This document shows positions 56,701 through 62,099 of a stretch of DNA of 64,000 bases, one piece after another. The stretch comes from Pardosa pseudoannulata (taxonomy: Eukaryota > Arthropoda > Arachnida > Araneae > Lycosidae): contig CM063509.1 in the NCBI GenBank assembly GCA_032207245.1, forward strand, positions 4,470,798 to 4,534,797, in the 5' to 3' direction. The position numbers and the translations under genes were made by a program. The notes beneath the pieces were generated by a model that saw only the letters and a list, made by a program, of their open reading frames with translations, was not told the origin of the DNA and made no database searches. Numbering within the stretch: the stretch's first letter is position 1; every line of letters begins with the position of its first letter.

Positions 56701-58681
56701 AGCAGTTTTACGTATACCAGTAACAGCGATAATACAAAGTTTTTATACAACCATGTATAAAAACTTTGTTTTCATTTTAAATAGATAAATTTAGGATCTT
56801 ACTCTCTGCAAGCATGACAGATGTGTTATATGAACAAAAAGAAACAGTTTTTCACATGATAGTACAGTGGACTCTGCTTAATGTGATCGCGGCTAATGTT
56901 ATCGAAATCACTCGGTCCTGAATTTCTCTATTCATTTGTATAATAAAATTATTGCTTTATGGGATCGTTACATCAGTTCATGTTATCAGTTTTCAAACTT
57001 CATTTTAACTGGAAAAAGAATATTCAGAAGGAATCTATTCTTTTCTTTCCCTTCACTGTCGTTTGGATTTAACGAGACTTCTCCCTCTTCCAACTAGGGA
57101 AAAGGAGAAAAACAAAGAAGTCGGAATTTACACATTTCTGGAATTTTTCACAAATATGCACACCCCACTGGTGGTCAATAGTTGTCACATAAGCAGAAGG
57201 CAACATATTCTATTCAGAACTGAGAAGGAGCGTATTCCCATTTTACGCCCTGCTCACTGACGTGCAGCTTGTCGATAGGGAAGCCAGAAAGCGAAATGAT
57301 TTAAGATTAAAACTAAATATCGAAATTTTAAATCGTTATGACAGGTTACCAAATATGAGTGAGCGCAATGCTGCATCACAGTTAAACATTTCTCGACTTT
57401 TGAATTGCATGGAAAGTGTCAAAATGTAGAGTACAAAATCGCTCTGATGACTTTAAAAACATTATGATTGCAAACAATTTATCAATGAGTTATCAATTAT
57501 TTACTACAATTATTACTACAATTTATCAATTGTAGACAGTCAACAATGGATCCATTATTTTTATTATATAAACAATTCTTATGTCTTAAAGGGTAATATA
57601 TAATACATAAAAATAAGGTGAGTTTTTTCCATTTTATTTTGAAATGTAGTACGTGTGAATGAAAGGGGGGGATAAATTCATCTAATTTTGTATATTGTTA
57701 TCAAAATCACGGTGTTCCAAACTGATTACATTAAGCAGAACCCACTGTATTTTGTTAACTCCACAACCAAAAGTTGAAAAATATTTTTTGAGGTAATGAT
57801 AAAACAGATGTTGCTTTCTTTTAAATTTTTATAACTGTATACTACTATGATTGCCTGATTTTCTATGATGGAACAATAGTAATGCCAACAGTTGAGCATT
57901 TCAACAAATTCTTCTTTTATTATTCTTTAAAAACTGTTAAAAAAAAGTTGGTTGTTTTCATATGAGTAAAAGAATATTTTTTTTTTGTCAGTTTCTGAAT
58001 CGGGAAAACAAATGATCTGTAATACAGGTTTTAAAGAAAATTTATCTCCAAGTCAGCCAACTAATTGTGGCACTGGGATTGACTGAAAATTTTCATGAAA
58101 TCTATTTGTTTGATGTTTTTATAATATCTAGTTTAGAGCTAATATTTTCTTGTTACTGCATTAGGTTAATTTGATATTTTGTGTTCTTTTCATTAGGCAA
58201 ACACCCTGTTTCTGCTCTCATGGAATTATGTAGTAAGCGACGATGGAAACCCCCACTGTATACTTGTGTTATGGATAACGGTCCTCCTCACAAAAAGCTG
58301 TTTTGCTTTAAGGTGCATATTTTCAATAATTATTTATCTTTAACGAATGGCAACTACTGATAAACAAGGAAAAATATTTTGCTTTGTTGCTAAGCATAAA
58401 TTTAAAAAAAAATCAAAATTTTTTATTTTTTTCCCTCTGTATCAAATATATTGCAGTAATTATACTAGTCTAACAGAAGAAATAAATATATAATGCTTTT
58501 ATTTGTGGTAAAATTGTATCAGTGTTTGTTGATTCTAACCCCTCTCATTTTTACGATTTAGGTTGAGGTGAATGGTGTTGAGTATCAACCTGTCAACCCG
58601 TGTTCGAACAAAAAAATTGCTAAAGCAGATGCTGCTGTATTATGCCTGCAATCTTTAAATATATTATCAAAAGCTGTTTAA
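16755..58681 (+). CDS. SON: SON homologue, SR-rich splicing cofactor (11 coding exons)
   Basis: Exons: 16755-16994, 19918-21176, 23466-23632, 26053-26192, 28509-29030, 31941-32051, 37885-37998, 53075-53222, 55731-55793, 58197-58312, 58562-58681. They sum to 3000 nt, 999 residues plus stop, with GT-AG introns and consistent phases throughout. Known SON binds RNA, concentrates in nuclear speckles and supports splicing of weak introns. Matches to vertebrate SON include the acidic-to-HHPFK block, FPVSSGNQHKQKE, the VPGLFTGST segment, the G-patch (about residues 860-903) and the dsRBM (about 924-993). An RS domain covers about 285-500. The large repeat region of mammalian SON is absent, so the protein is far shorter. 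An AATAAA at 58720 closes the transcript. Confidence 0.93.
17044..18013 (-). mobile_element. Pogo/Jerky-like element, decayed, with 52-bp palindrome
   Basis: Ends are related inverted repeats (CAGTGAAACCTGTTTGAGC and the complement of GCTCGGAGAAGTTTCTCTG) with TA on both sides. On the - strand at about 17390-17500 the decayed helix-turn-helix reads IEVLHEYENGKS then RKLAELFNCGRT, typical of pogo/Jerky transposases. At 17116-17167 lies a 52-bp palindrome with no spacer and one mismatched pair, built around CCCCTCTCGAGAGGGG. Confidence 0.75.
18372..19203. mobile_element. Non-autonomous hAT element (copy 1)
   Basis: The element is flanked by an exact 8-bp duplication CTTAAATT (18364-18371 and 19204-19211). 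Ends are CATGGTTGC on the left and CCAACCCTG on the right, 7 of 9 bases inverted. It aligns over its whole length with 62473-63253, including remains of a hAT transposase C-terminus, which is more decayed here. Confidence 0.9.
19918..21176 (+). CDS. SON: SON coding exon 2 (RS domain)
   Basis: Encodes residues 81 to 500. The first part is Asn, Ser and Glu-rich and probably disordered. From about residue 285 it becomes an Arg-Ser domain (HSRSHSRSKSRSRHK..), the region through which SR proteins contact splicing factors. Five perfect in-register copies of RRSRSKSRGD or near variants lie at residues 382-431. The donor is GTAATT, and the exon ends two bases into a codon. Confidence 0.92.
20821..20970 (+). 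repeat. SON: Five-copy 30-bp coding tandem repeat
   Basis: Units start at 20821, 20851, 20881, 20911 and 20941. Each is 30 bp with the core AGATCNAGATCTAAAAGCCG and encodes an RS decapeptide ending SRGD. The last unit has AAATCGG (KNRGD). Nearly identical DNA across copies points to recent expansion by slippage or unequal exchange. Confidence 0.95.
21221..21300. mobile_element. Pogo-like element, terminal fragment
   Basis: CAGTAGAACCTTGGTATAAC followed by a GATACCAACATCATAGGGTCG block matches the left end of the element at 44286-45081. No matching right end is seen nearby. Confidence 0.65.
21846..22549. mobile_element. hAT-like element with 6-bp target duplication
   Basis: Ends are CAGGCTTGCAA and its complement TTGCAAGCCTG. 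TATTTA occurs directly on both sides (21840-21845 and 22550-22555). The interior repeats TCACTTTT motifs near both ends and has no ORF. The 6-bp duplication with TA at its start matches the element at 29732-30785. Confidence 0.8.
22861..22927. repeat. Perfect hairpin, 31-bp arms with 5-nt spacer
   Basis: Arms are 22861-22891 and 22897-22927 with spacer TAAGC. No mismatch is seen. The arms contain GCAAACATTTATTCTG. Transcribed within the SON intron it would fold into a long perfect stem. Confidence 0.9.
23466..23632 (+). CDS. SON: SON coding exon 3
   Basis: Encodes residues about 500-556. TKIDQAKILETARKNVLKM corresponds to the vertebrate SON segment just after the RS domain (TDLDKAQLLEIAKANAAAM). 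The following PEGLPVEN and SVQELT parallel its LPPNL and IEELTEK. The first base completes a Ser codon from exon 2. The exon ends one base into the next codon before GTAATA. Confidence 0.92.
23977..24020 (+). mobile_element. Severely 5'-truncated SINE (44 bp) with target duplication
   Basis: Only the SINE tail is present (GTGTTGCAAAAAGTAGACC then CCAAACCAAACCAAAC). It is flanked by the exact 13-bp direct repeat CTTATCTGTTTTG (23964-23976 and 24021-24033). The tail is a CCAAA repeat, as in the longer copies. This is the pattern of LINE-driven retroposition with early stop. Confidence 0.9.
24245..24805 (-). pseudogene. Decayed Tc1-like transposase fragment
   Basis: On the - strand the segment opens with the Tc1-type terminal sequence GAGCCAAAACATTATGACCA. 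Broken frames then give NFDRGKIVSEQ, MVKQNQSQAVAWL followed by TQYNAGPSRIVLEHTV, and LTKRHRQLHICWTWEHH. These are blocks of the Tc1 N-terminal DNA-binding region and the start of the catalytic domain. In-frame stops are many. The short + strand ORFs over 24332-24666 are its antisense shadows. Confidence 0.75.
25440..25792 (+). repeat. Candidate solo LTR
   Basis: A unique block carries a TATA-type GGTATATATAGCC at about 25550, a later AATAAATTATTATTG at about 25750, and an end at ..TTTTACTGCA. This promoter, polyadenylation and CA order is typical of an LTR. No second copy lies in the window and no clean target duplication was found. Confidence 0.4.
26053..26192 (+). CDS. SON: SON coding exon 4
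   Basis: Encodes up to residue 602. FCQRLSQKENEPEDNEDKED matches the vertebrate Lys-Gln then acidic stretch, and FIHHPFKVKEPGMIKLNIK matches its FYHHPFKLSEPKPIFFNLNI. The first two bases complete an Asp codon, and the exon ends on a codon boundary before GTAATT. A longer + strand ORF starting at 26004 merely runs through the acceptor. Confidence 0.95.
26193..28508 (+). other. SON intron 4
   Basis: From GTAATT to ATTATAG. The second half is occupied by a 941-bp TTAA-flanked element. The first half is AT-rich with no recognised feature. Confidence 0.8.
27242..28182. mobile_element. TTAA-flanked non-autonomous element (piggyBac or Kolobok-like), copy 1
   Basis: Ends GGTATCTGTCTACGTT and AACATAGATGGATACC are inverted with few mismatches, flanked by TTAA on both sides (27238-27241 and 28183-28186). 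A partial inverted copy lies at 55095-55618. No transposase frame is present. Confidence 0.85.
28509..29030 (+). CDS. SON: SON coding exon 5 (Pro-rich)
   Basis: Encodes residues 603-776. It starts NAVQLPIKTHAQKVAEIS. SQFPVSSGNQHKQKELEWIPV follows, closely parallel to vertebrate EFPVSSGSQHRKKE..EWVPV. The rest is low-complexity Pro, Val, Thr and Met-rich sequence (PLPPPPMPPLLEPPMHQ), probably disordered. 522 nt, phase 0 at both ends, donor GTTTGT. Confidence 0.92.
29476..29558. mobile_element. 83-bp TTAA-flanked MITE, piggyBac-like
   Basis: Perfect 15-bp inverted ends CACATTCGCTGCCGA and TCGGCAGCGAATGTG, flanked by TTAA at 29472-29475 and 29559-29562. It is too short to encode anything. A TTAACCCTTTCGTGGGCC at about 41636 may be one end of a related element, but has no partner. 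Confidence 0.85.
29852..30023 (+). mobile_element. tRNA-derived SINE, full-length copy
   Basis: Flanked by an exact 14-bp direct repeat CCTTAATTTTTAAG (29838-29851 and 30024-30037). The 5' part is tRNA-like, with an A box around TGGCCGAATGGTTAGGGTG (from 29861) and a B box GGTTCGAATCC (29905-29915) in a short T-loop stem. The 3' part ends GTGTTGCAAAAAGTAGACTG and CTCCAAACCAAA. It would be transcribed by RNA polymerase III and moved by a partner LINE not seen here. Confidence 0.93.
30334..30363 (+). mobile_element. Helitron-like 3' terminus
   Basis: CCCAG..CTGGG forms a five-pair hairpin, followed by TATAATCAG and the terminal CTAGT at 30359-30363, with AT after it. A hairpin about 10 nt before CTRRT is the Helitron 3' signature. 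The same end recurs at 61576-61605. The 5' end was not identified. Confidence 0.55.
31266..31600 (+). mobile_element. Non-autonomous Helitron-like element
   Basis: The 3' end has the perfect palindrome CCCGTCATATGACGGG followed by CTATATG and terminal CTAGT at 31596-31600, then AT. Near the start, TCTTTGAAAATGAAGAAG followed by GTTTGTTCGTTTGTGTG resembles arthropod Helitron 5' ends. The insertion fits between A and T. It has no ORF. Confidence 0.6.
31941..32051 (+). CDS. SON: SON coding exon 6
   Basis: Encodes residues 777-813, KLDIPSIVAKRFQALTKLQQ and then DPNDPDALKTIQDAQRS. This parallels vertebrate SON ALAQKRLSENAFDLEAMSML and NRAQERI. 111 nt, phase 0 at both ends, canonical donor GTAAGT. 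Confidence 0.93.
33480..34050. repeat. Dispersed repeat, unclassified (copy 1)
   Basis: Matches 62100-62472 plus 63262-63375, with the second copy split by a hAT insertion. Shared blocks include GCTAAC.AGGAAATGAATGC, AAAGCAGAACTGC, AGTTATTCTG-like and TGGACTCCCT. No terminal repeats or coding sequence were recognised. Confidence 0.65.
35417..37081. mobile_element. Pogo-like non-autonomous element A, with internal insertion
   Basis: TA-flanked, with ends CCGTAATTTTGCAC and the complement of CCATAATTTCACAC. Both flanks and the inner ends align, inverted, with element B at 58940-59847. Relative to B it carries about 950 extra bp, roughly 35600-36550, which includes a GC-richer coding-like stretch described separately. 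Confidence 0.78.
36104..36481 (-). pseudogene. Coding-like ORF of unknown origin inside pogo-like element A
   Basis: A 125-codon - strand ORF in a GC-richer block that differs sharply from its AT-rich surroundings. The best segment reads ADVDESAFSFPPGGKYKYAI, then VKYDVSSSSEPWRGDGD and LGSKLLVMVHEGG. The first part faintly recalls the N-terminus of Janus/PHPT1 phosphohistidine phosphatases (a VDID..GKFKYVLI pattern), but what follows does not, so I do not assign it. It has no splice support. It is best seen as a host exon fragment or retrocopy carried within the element. Confidence 0.4.
37885..37998 (+). CDS. SON: SON coding exon 7
   Basis: Encodes residues 814-851, IQEWVESQQVPGLFTGSTDA followed by KMLTAAELCGPKYHKIRK. 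It matches vertebrate IDAWAQLNSIPGQFTGSTGV and VQVLTQEQL, a block found in SON and related G-patch proteins. 114 nt, phase 0, donor GTAAAA, which is a weak donor. Confidence 0.93.
38732..38758. repeat. (AT)n microsatellite
   Basis: An uninterrupted AT dinucleotide run in intron 7. A shorter run lies at about 39238-39259. Confidence 0.9.
42549..42674 (+). mobile_element. SINE, old diverged copy
   Basis: GACGATGGCTGAATGAATAG then GGTGCTGCC, GTGGGTTTTACTCC and GCTGGCATGGATATT follow the tRNA-like half of the SINE at 29852 in order. The box sequences are mutated and the CCAAA tail is lost. Confidence 0.7.
42834..43938. mobile_element. TA-type non-autonomous element with internal 130-bp repeat (copy 1)
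   Basis: Ends are the exact inverted repeats GATGCATTATAGATGCC and GGCATCTATAATGCATC. With one more base the right end reads CTATAATGCATCTG before TA. The interior includes about 1.5 units of the sequence that is amplified at 48631-49150, and a right arm shared with copy 2 (GCCGGGTA.TGACGTCA, ATCACGTG, CATCGCCCCA). Confidence 0.8.
44286..45081 (-). mobile_element. Pogo/Tigger-like deletion derivative
   Basis: Ends CAGTAGAACCTC and GAGGTTCTACTG are exact inverted repeats with TA on both sides (44284-44285 and 45082-45083). A - strand ORF at 44539-44769 encodes the acidic C-terminal part of a pogo/Tigger-type transposase (MTQLLSVKFPDLDEFVAVDE, then IKALHPYF). The DNA-binding and catalytic parts are gone. 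Confidence 0.85.
46033..46118 (+). other. Exon-like segment in intron 7
   Basis: An 86-bp segment bounded by CTTGTTGCAG acceptor-like and GTAAGA donor-like sequence. In the SON frame it reads AAFNRSIAGPPTTLVGSRS and then stops. It has no counterpart in known SON. If spliced in, it would end translation before the G-patch. Confidence 0.3.
46480..47198 (+). mobile_element. Mariner-like element, internally deleted
   Basis: Ends CGAGGCTCATCCAGAAAGTA and the complement of CAAGGCACATCCAGAAAGTA, with TA flanks (46478-46479 and 47199-47200). The + strand ORF at 46686-47099 gives SNAQSIAPIEIHRQL from the helix-turn-helix, then jumps to LGAALTFLLWYH and HFTPETKQQSM. It ends IQKWIPQYDKCLHSVGGYVEK, a typical mariner C-terminus. 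The usual GDETW reads DNETR and the middle of the catalytic domain is missing. Confidence 0.9.
47540..48060 (-). repeat. Candidate solo LTR or small transcription unit
   Basis: On the - strand a TATA-type GGTATAAAAAGC (47946-47955) is followed about 340 bp later by a polyadenylation-type CAATAAAAG (47610-47615). The block is GC-richer than its surroundings. The 134-codon - strand ORF across it has no recognisable domain. Limits and target duplication could not be fixed. Confidence 0.35.
48600..49621. mobile_element. TA-type non-autonomous element with expanded internal repeat (copy 2)
   Basis: The right end CTATAATGCATCTG followed by TA (49622-49623) and the right arm match the element at 42834-43938. 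The left end is unclear. CAGATGGATTCATA at about 48617 may be its remnant, running directly into the tandem array. Confidence 0.65.
48631..49200. repeat. 130-bp minisatellite, four complete units plus a partial fifth
   Basis: Units start at 48631, 48761, 48891, 49021 and 49151, exactly 130 bp apart, each opening CAAAACAGAAATAACTTGCT or a close variant. Units are almost identical, with scattered single changes. The unit derives from the interior of the element at 42834-43938, and the array sits within a second copy of that element. Confidence 0.95.
50645..50757 (+). pseudogene. Decayed THAP domain
   Basis: ATG at 50645 opens MVSCCGYGCTKHFKRGEYIG, the start of a THAP zinc-binding domain (C2CH type, found in THAP proteins and P-element transposases). 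The next conserved block, FPKDPTLRLL, appears only in a shifted frame from about 50712, and the Trp that should follow is a stop. No catalytic region follows. Confidence 0.7.
51006..51148. mobile_element. 143-bp PIF/Harbinger-like MITE
   Basis: Perfect inverted ends GGGCTGATCCCACCAAAGTC to CGTTTAACG and their complement, flanked by TTA at 51003-51005 and 51149-51151. Non-coding. Confidence 0.9.
51214..51370. mobile_element. 157-bp Harbinger-like MITE related to the 6986-14518 element
   Basis: Nearly palindromic. The arms begin GGTCCTTACTCTGG and GGGGCTTACTCTGG (complement) and continue GTTGCGGTTCG, with internal GTGACGTCA and GACGTCAGC motifs. CTA flanks both sides (51211-51213 and 51371-51373). 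Confidence 0.85.
51600..51751 (+). promoter_or_regulatory. Promoter-like CpG block inside SON intron 7
   Basis: Unique, GC-richer sequence has TTGCGCATGGGCGG (51643-51656) and GAGCATGCGCAG ending at 51673, both NRF1-like, the first joined to a GC box. GAGCATGCGCA also occurs in the candidate main SON promoter at 14945-14955. It is followed directly by a short open exon. Confidence 0.4.
51752..51832 (+). CDS. Candidate alternative first coding exon
   Basis: ATG at 51752 opens 27 codons (MLSNDTGVKRIMHHSKFPRH, then LSRKKPY) ending exactly before the strong donor GTAAGG. The exon ends on a codon boundary, the same phase in which SON exon 8 begins at 53075. A transcript from here could encode a short protein with the SON G-patch and dsRBM only. 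Without splicing the frame ends after 43 codons. It might instead be the start of an unrelated transcript. No family is recognised. Confidence 0.35.
53075..53222 (+). CDS. SON: SON coding exon 8 (G-patch)
   Basis: Encodes residues 852-900. PVTEGKGMSLLKKMGWNPGE then GLGKNNEGSLEPLMLDIKLD is a complete G-patch with the usual MGW..GEGLGK core. G-patch domains contact and stimulate DEAH-box helicases. It matches vertebrate APVTGGMGAVLMRKMGWREG. The exon ends one base into a codon before GTACGT. Confidence 0.97.
53422..53904 (+). mobile_element. hAT element relic with transposase C-terminus
   Basis: Ends CAGGGATGGGCAAACT and AGTTTGCCGATCCCTG (near inverted) are of the Charlie-like hAT type. Inside, + strand residues REQVFSTLNLRRNHFRIRL, then TDKHLASFLKI and FEPQCKELLKMK, match the hAT dimerisation region as found in ZBED- and GTF2IRD2-like proteins. 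Flanking duplications are too diverged to call. Confidence 0.75.
54377..54420. mobile_element. hAT-like left-end fragment
   Basis: CAGGGTTCCCATGATCCTTA then AAAGTCTTTAAGAAC matches the left end of the element at 29732-30785. The rest of the element is not present. Confidence 0.6.
55095..55618. mobile_element. TTAA-flanked element, truncated inverted copy 2
   Basis: Begins TTAA then GGTATCCGTCTACATT and aligns in reverse with the right part of 27242-28182 until about 55618, where similarity stops before GACCCTGGG. The - strand ORF at 55175-55456 lies in it and is not a gene. Confidence 0.8.
55731..55793 (+). CDS. SON: SON coding exon 9
   Basis: A 63-nt microexon-like exon encoding residues 901-921, GLVSEGENSKKGTNSFIKEL. 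It corresponds to the vertebrate linker KGLVAVGERAQKRSGNFSAA between G-patch and dsRBM. Phase 1 in and phase 1 out, donor GTAAAT. Confidence 0.9.
55989..56450 (-). mobile_element. Pogo-like copy, truncated
   Basis: Starts TA then CAGTAGAACTTTGATAGTAT. On the - strand at about 56290-56400 it reads NVTFSDHVRVDDNMEVCEKL then SDDDCLR, like the acidic C-terminus of pogo/Tigger transposases. No right terminal repeat was found. Confidence 0.55.
56865..57747 (+). mobile_element. Pogo-like element, decayed
   Basis: TA-flanked (56863-56864 and 57748-57749) with ends CAGTGGACTCTGCTTAATGT and complement CAGTGGGTTCTGCTTAATGT. From 57262 the + strand encodes a pogo-type helix-turn-helix (RKRNDLRLKLNIEILNRYDR, then RNAASQLNISRLL) that ends at a stop at about 57427. 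The catalytic domain is absent. Confidence 0.85.
58197..58312 (+). CDS. SON: SON coding exon 10 (dsRBM, first part)
   Basis: Encodes residues 922-960. KHPVSALMELCSKRRWKPPL then YTCVMDNGPPHKKLFCFK matches vertebrate GKHPVSALMEICNKRRWQPP and its DSGPDHRKHFLFRV. It forms helix 1 and the first two strands of the double-stranded RNA-binding motif. Donor GTGCAT is weak. Confidence 0.97.
58562..58681 (+). CDS. SON: SON coding exon 11 (dsRBM end and stop)
   Basis: Encodes residues 961-999, VEVNGVEYQPVNPCSNKKIA then KADAAVLCLQSLNIL, completing the dsRBM with its KK-A helix 2. The stop TAA is at 58679-58681. The vertebrate protein extends about 20 residues further. Confidence 0.97.
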   Translation, partial: VEVNGVEYQPVNPCSNKKIAKADAAVLCLQSLNILSKAV

Positions 58682-58719
58682 ACTTTTTTGTTGTAATTAT
58701 AAATTTTTATTGAAGATGT

Positions 58720-58725
58720 AATAAA
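58720..58725 (+). terminator. SON polyadenylation signal
   Basis: AATAAA 39 bp after the stop codon, with a T-rich stretch following. The predicted 3' UTR is only about 60 nt. Confidence 0.7.
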
Positions 58726-58939
58726 GTCAATTTCTTATTACTGGAAGTTCTTATTTGGGTTTGAAGTAAAATTAAACTTTAAATAGAGATGTTTTTGCAT
58801 ACATGTAGTGGCCTTATTCTTAAATGAAAATTTTGGTAGTAAATTGCTATATATTTTTATGTATAAGCCAAGAATTTTCAGGACTGTTTATACACCTGAA
58901 GTGAAGGATCAGCTTATAGCAATGCATGGAACAGATGTA

Positions 58940-59847
58940 CCGTAATTTTGCACTTGTGGACTATCTGTGTTTAAAAAGCAAATTTCTACAGCTGCAGACT
59001 ATCTGATGGTTGTTCATTGCTCAAATCATCAAAATCGAAAGAAGGGGGAGGGGAGTAAGCACGTCATGCGAACACCCGATGATCAAATTTAAACAAAAGC
59101 ACGACTCACAAGATGCCAAGAAAACATCGTATCATATCGGTAGTAAACCATGAAAAAAAAAAAAAAAAGACAACTCATAGAAGAGAACGAATCAGTAGTA
59201 GCAAGTAGCACAATTTTAAACTGTGTCCTGGCGTATGAGAAAATATCGATAGTCACTATTTACAGATGATTGACAAAAGAGTGGATGGGTTCAAGATTGA
59301 AGGTTGAGGGTCGAAGGTCATTTCCCCATGGGGGCCACTTGTAACAGAGTGCTTTGTTTTCAAAGGTTTGATTTGAGGTCATATTGGTCCTTCATTATGT
59401 TTTTAAGACATTGTCGCAGTTTTACTGCTGATTTCAAGATGAAAGTAATTCAGAAATCAGAACTGGATGGAAATAGAGAAGTGGACTGTTATTTTCAGGT
59501 CGACAAGAAAGCAGTGCAAGCAAAAGGAAACATTAAAAAATATGGGAGAAAGTGATCTAATCGTCGAGGAAAAACACAATGGCCTGCATTGGAAGATGAT
59601 TTACATAGCTGGGTTCTCGAACAGAGATAGGCCACCCTGTTTCTGTACTGGAGCAATACATAGCGTTAGCATAAAAAAAAATACCGAATATTGAAATGTT
59701 TTGGCACTCTACTTAGTTTTTGGAATGATTTAATATTGTCATATTAAAATACATATTTTTGCACACATAATCTGTGGATTAGCTGATGATTAATGAAATT
59801 TTTTAAATAAAACGTCACGTCTGCGAACTATACGTGTGAAATCATGG
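58940..59847 (+). mobile_element. Pogo-like non-autonomous element B
   Basis: TA-flanked (58938-58939 and 59848-59849) with ends CCGTAATTTTGCAC and GTGTGAAATCATGG. At 59421-59519 the + strand reads FTADFKMKVIQKSELDGNRE then DCYFQVDKKAVQ, a helix-turn-helix of the kind found in Brinker-like and pogo-type transposases. It aligns inverted with both arms of 35417-37081. Confidence 0.8.
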
Positions 59848-60899
59848 TAGTATATGCCTTTCTTGGCAATATTTTTTGCTGTTGGTGATAAAAAGTTGCC
59901 AAAAGTGTTATAATTCCATGAAAACAGCAATATTACATCTGTGGTAGATCGGTAATCCTCTAAAAAATGTTCTACGTAAGTTGGAAGCATTCGTTAAATC
60001 CGCAAAATTAACACTTATAAAATTTACATTTATATTTCTCAAATTTATGAAAAAGTGCTACCTTTAGATAGGGCTACCAGAATGGAAACTATTGTCATTA
60101 GCAAGTAAAAATATTTGCTGCAATTCTTAAACTGAGTGCCTTGAAAGTTATCTACAAATATCAGCATAAAATTGTAAATAAATAAAGCTAGCATGAAGTT
60201 ACTTAAAAATTAAAATTCAACTTGTTTTTCCTTGTTACTGTTAAAACATACTAAGAGATGTGAAAAGCAGTGGTCTAGCATTTTGCTTTACAAAAATTTG
60301 TTGAGAAATATTGTCCTTATTTTAATACTTGGCAACATATTTGAATGCTACAGAATTTTTTAATTTCAGTTTATATACATACTACAGTTACGAATTTTGA
60401 GTAAATTTTTTAAGAAAAATGGCACTCTCAGCTTATACACAAACTATCCTATAATATGAAATATAAATACCCCACCAAATATTTTTTTATTCAAATAAGC
60501 TTGTACATGATCTGACATGACATTATTTAACTAAAAAGTTTTTTTTTTAAATCAATGAAATGAAAGCTTCTAAACTGGTATGATCAGCAAAACTGTCCAC
60601 AATGTGTAGATATCTATATGAATGAGAGATAAAATCTTTAGGAAAAAAAAAGTCATACATACTTCATTTAGTGTGGATGTCTATTTCTGAAGTTTAGTAA
60701 ATTGCAGAATCCTTTAACTTGAGTTGTAAATGAAATTCTTTTGCAATTTGATAATCACTACAAACTGCCAGTAAAAAAAAAAAAAATTAGCTCACGACAG
60801 TTGCTAATTCGATTTTTATTGATAGTGCATTATTTGATAGAAATTAACGATGTTGCCTGAGGAATTATTAGCCCTATTGACTTTTTACTCAGCTGATAC

Positions 60900-61974
60900 C
60901 AAGGTTCCCATAGAAACTTTAAAAGTCCTTAAGAACTCCTTAATTTTAGTTTTCATTTTTAAGGGCCCTTAAAACTACTTAATTTTTAAATTGGTGTGTA
61001 ATCAATTTCTATGTCGACACAATCTGCTATCATCACATTGACTTCCTATCAGTTTTCTCCGTACTCTCCAAACTTTCTGGTTTTGTAAGTTCGGAGTTAA
61101 ATTTGCCCAAAACTGGTTCTAAGAACACAAGTACAAGTGATAAGTACTGGTCAAAGAATATATATATATAAGGAATATATAAAATATTTGTTAATGCCCA
61201 TAACATTCTTTTACATTTTCTAGCCAAAAGTGCAGTATTAATAATAAAGAAAATTCTCCAATACATATATGTTTTCAGTGAATTACTGTAGTAATTTGAA
61301 ATTCCTTTCCTTGATATCCTTAAAAAATAATGAACATACTTTTAGTTTATTAGTAATTTTTATGGTCATGAGCTAGAAAACTTTTTTGACAAATAATCTT
61401 TCGCATACTGAAAACGTTTATAAAGTTAGCTGCCCTTTCCTAATAGCTAACAGTCATGCAGATTTTAATGAAACGAAGCATGGAGGGGGGGGGGGTTGTA
61501 GCTATTTCAGTTACTTATGGAAGCTTAATTTCCCTCGCATTGAATGTAATAGAAAAGTCTAAAACTTTCTTCTTTCCCAGGCAACGTCGGGTATAATCAG
61601 CTAGTATATATATATCAGAGTCAATTTTAAACCCTCAGAAAGTACTGTTTATAATATTGTATTTTATTCACTATTTTTTTTTTTAGTTTGATCACTCAAA
61701 AACTTTAGATGTACATTTTTCAAAATTAATTTTTGTCAAATAGGTTAATCTTATATTAATTTTTAAGCATTTTTAAAAACTTAATTCTGAAATACTGTAG
61801 GGCATTTATTGAACTTTCTGGATCTTTTGTTTGGATCATAATCATTAAAATAAGTTTCTTGAGAAATAGGGTTTATGTTGTTATGCCGTGTGTTTCAGGC
61901 AGGTCCTTATAAAAAGTGACTCCGGTCCTTATTAAGACCTTAATTTTTGTTCTGGAAAAAGTGTGGGATCCATG
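60900..61974. mobile_element. hAT-like element, second copy
   Basis: Aligns across its length with 29732-30785 minus the SINE. Ends are CAAGGTTCCCA and TGGGATCCATG, diverged from CAGGGTTCCCA. It includes the Helitron-like hairpin and CTAGT end at 61576-61605. No target duplication is preserved. Confidence 0.75.
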
Positions 61975-62099
61975 TGAAATGTGACACTGATTATTTAGTT
62001 GACTTGTGTCATCCTTTATTATGTCCTTTTCATTGGAAAAAAGTTGGTCAACTAATTAAATAACTTTAGAACAGTTTTGATTGTACATATACAAACAAT

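Larger units (their letters stand above)
55794..58196 (+). other. SON intron 9
   Basis: From GTAAAT to TTCATTAG. Contains a truncated pogo-like copy, a complete TA-flanked pogo-like element and a short hairpin at 56734-56769 (16-bp arms, 4-nt spacer). Confidence 0.8.
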
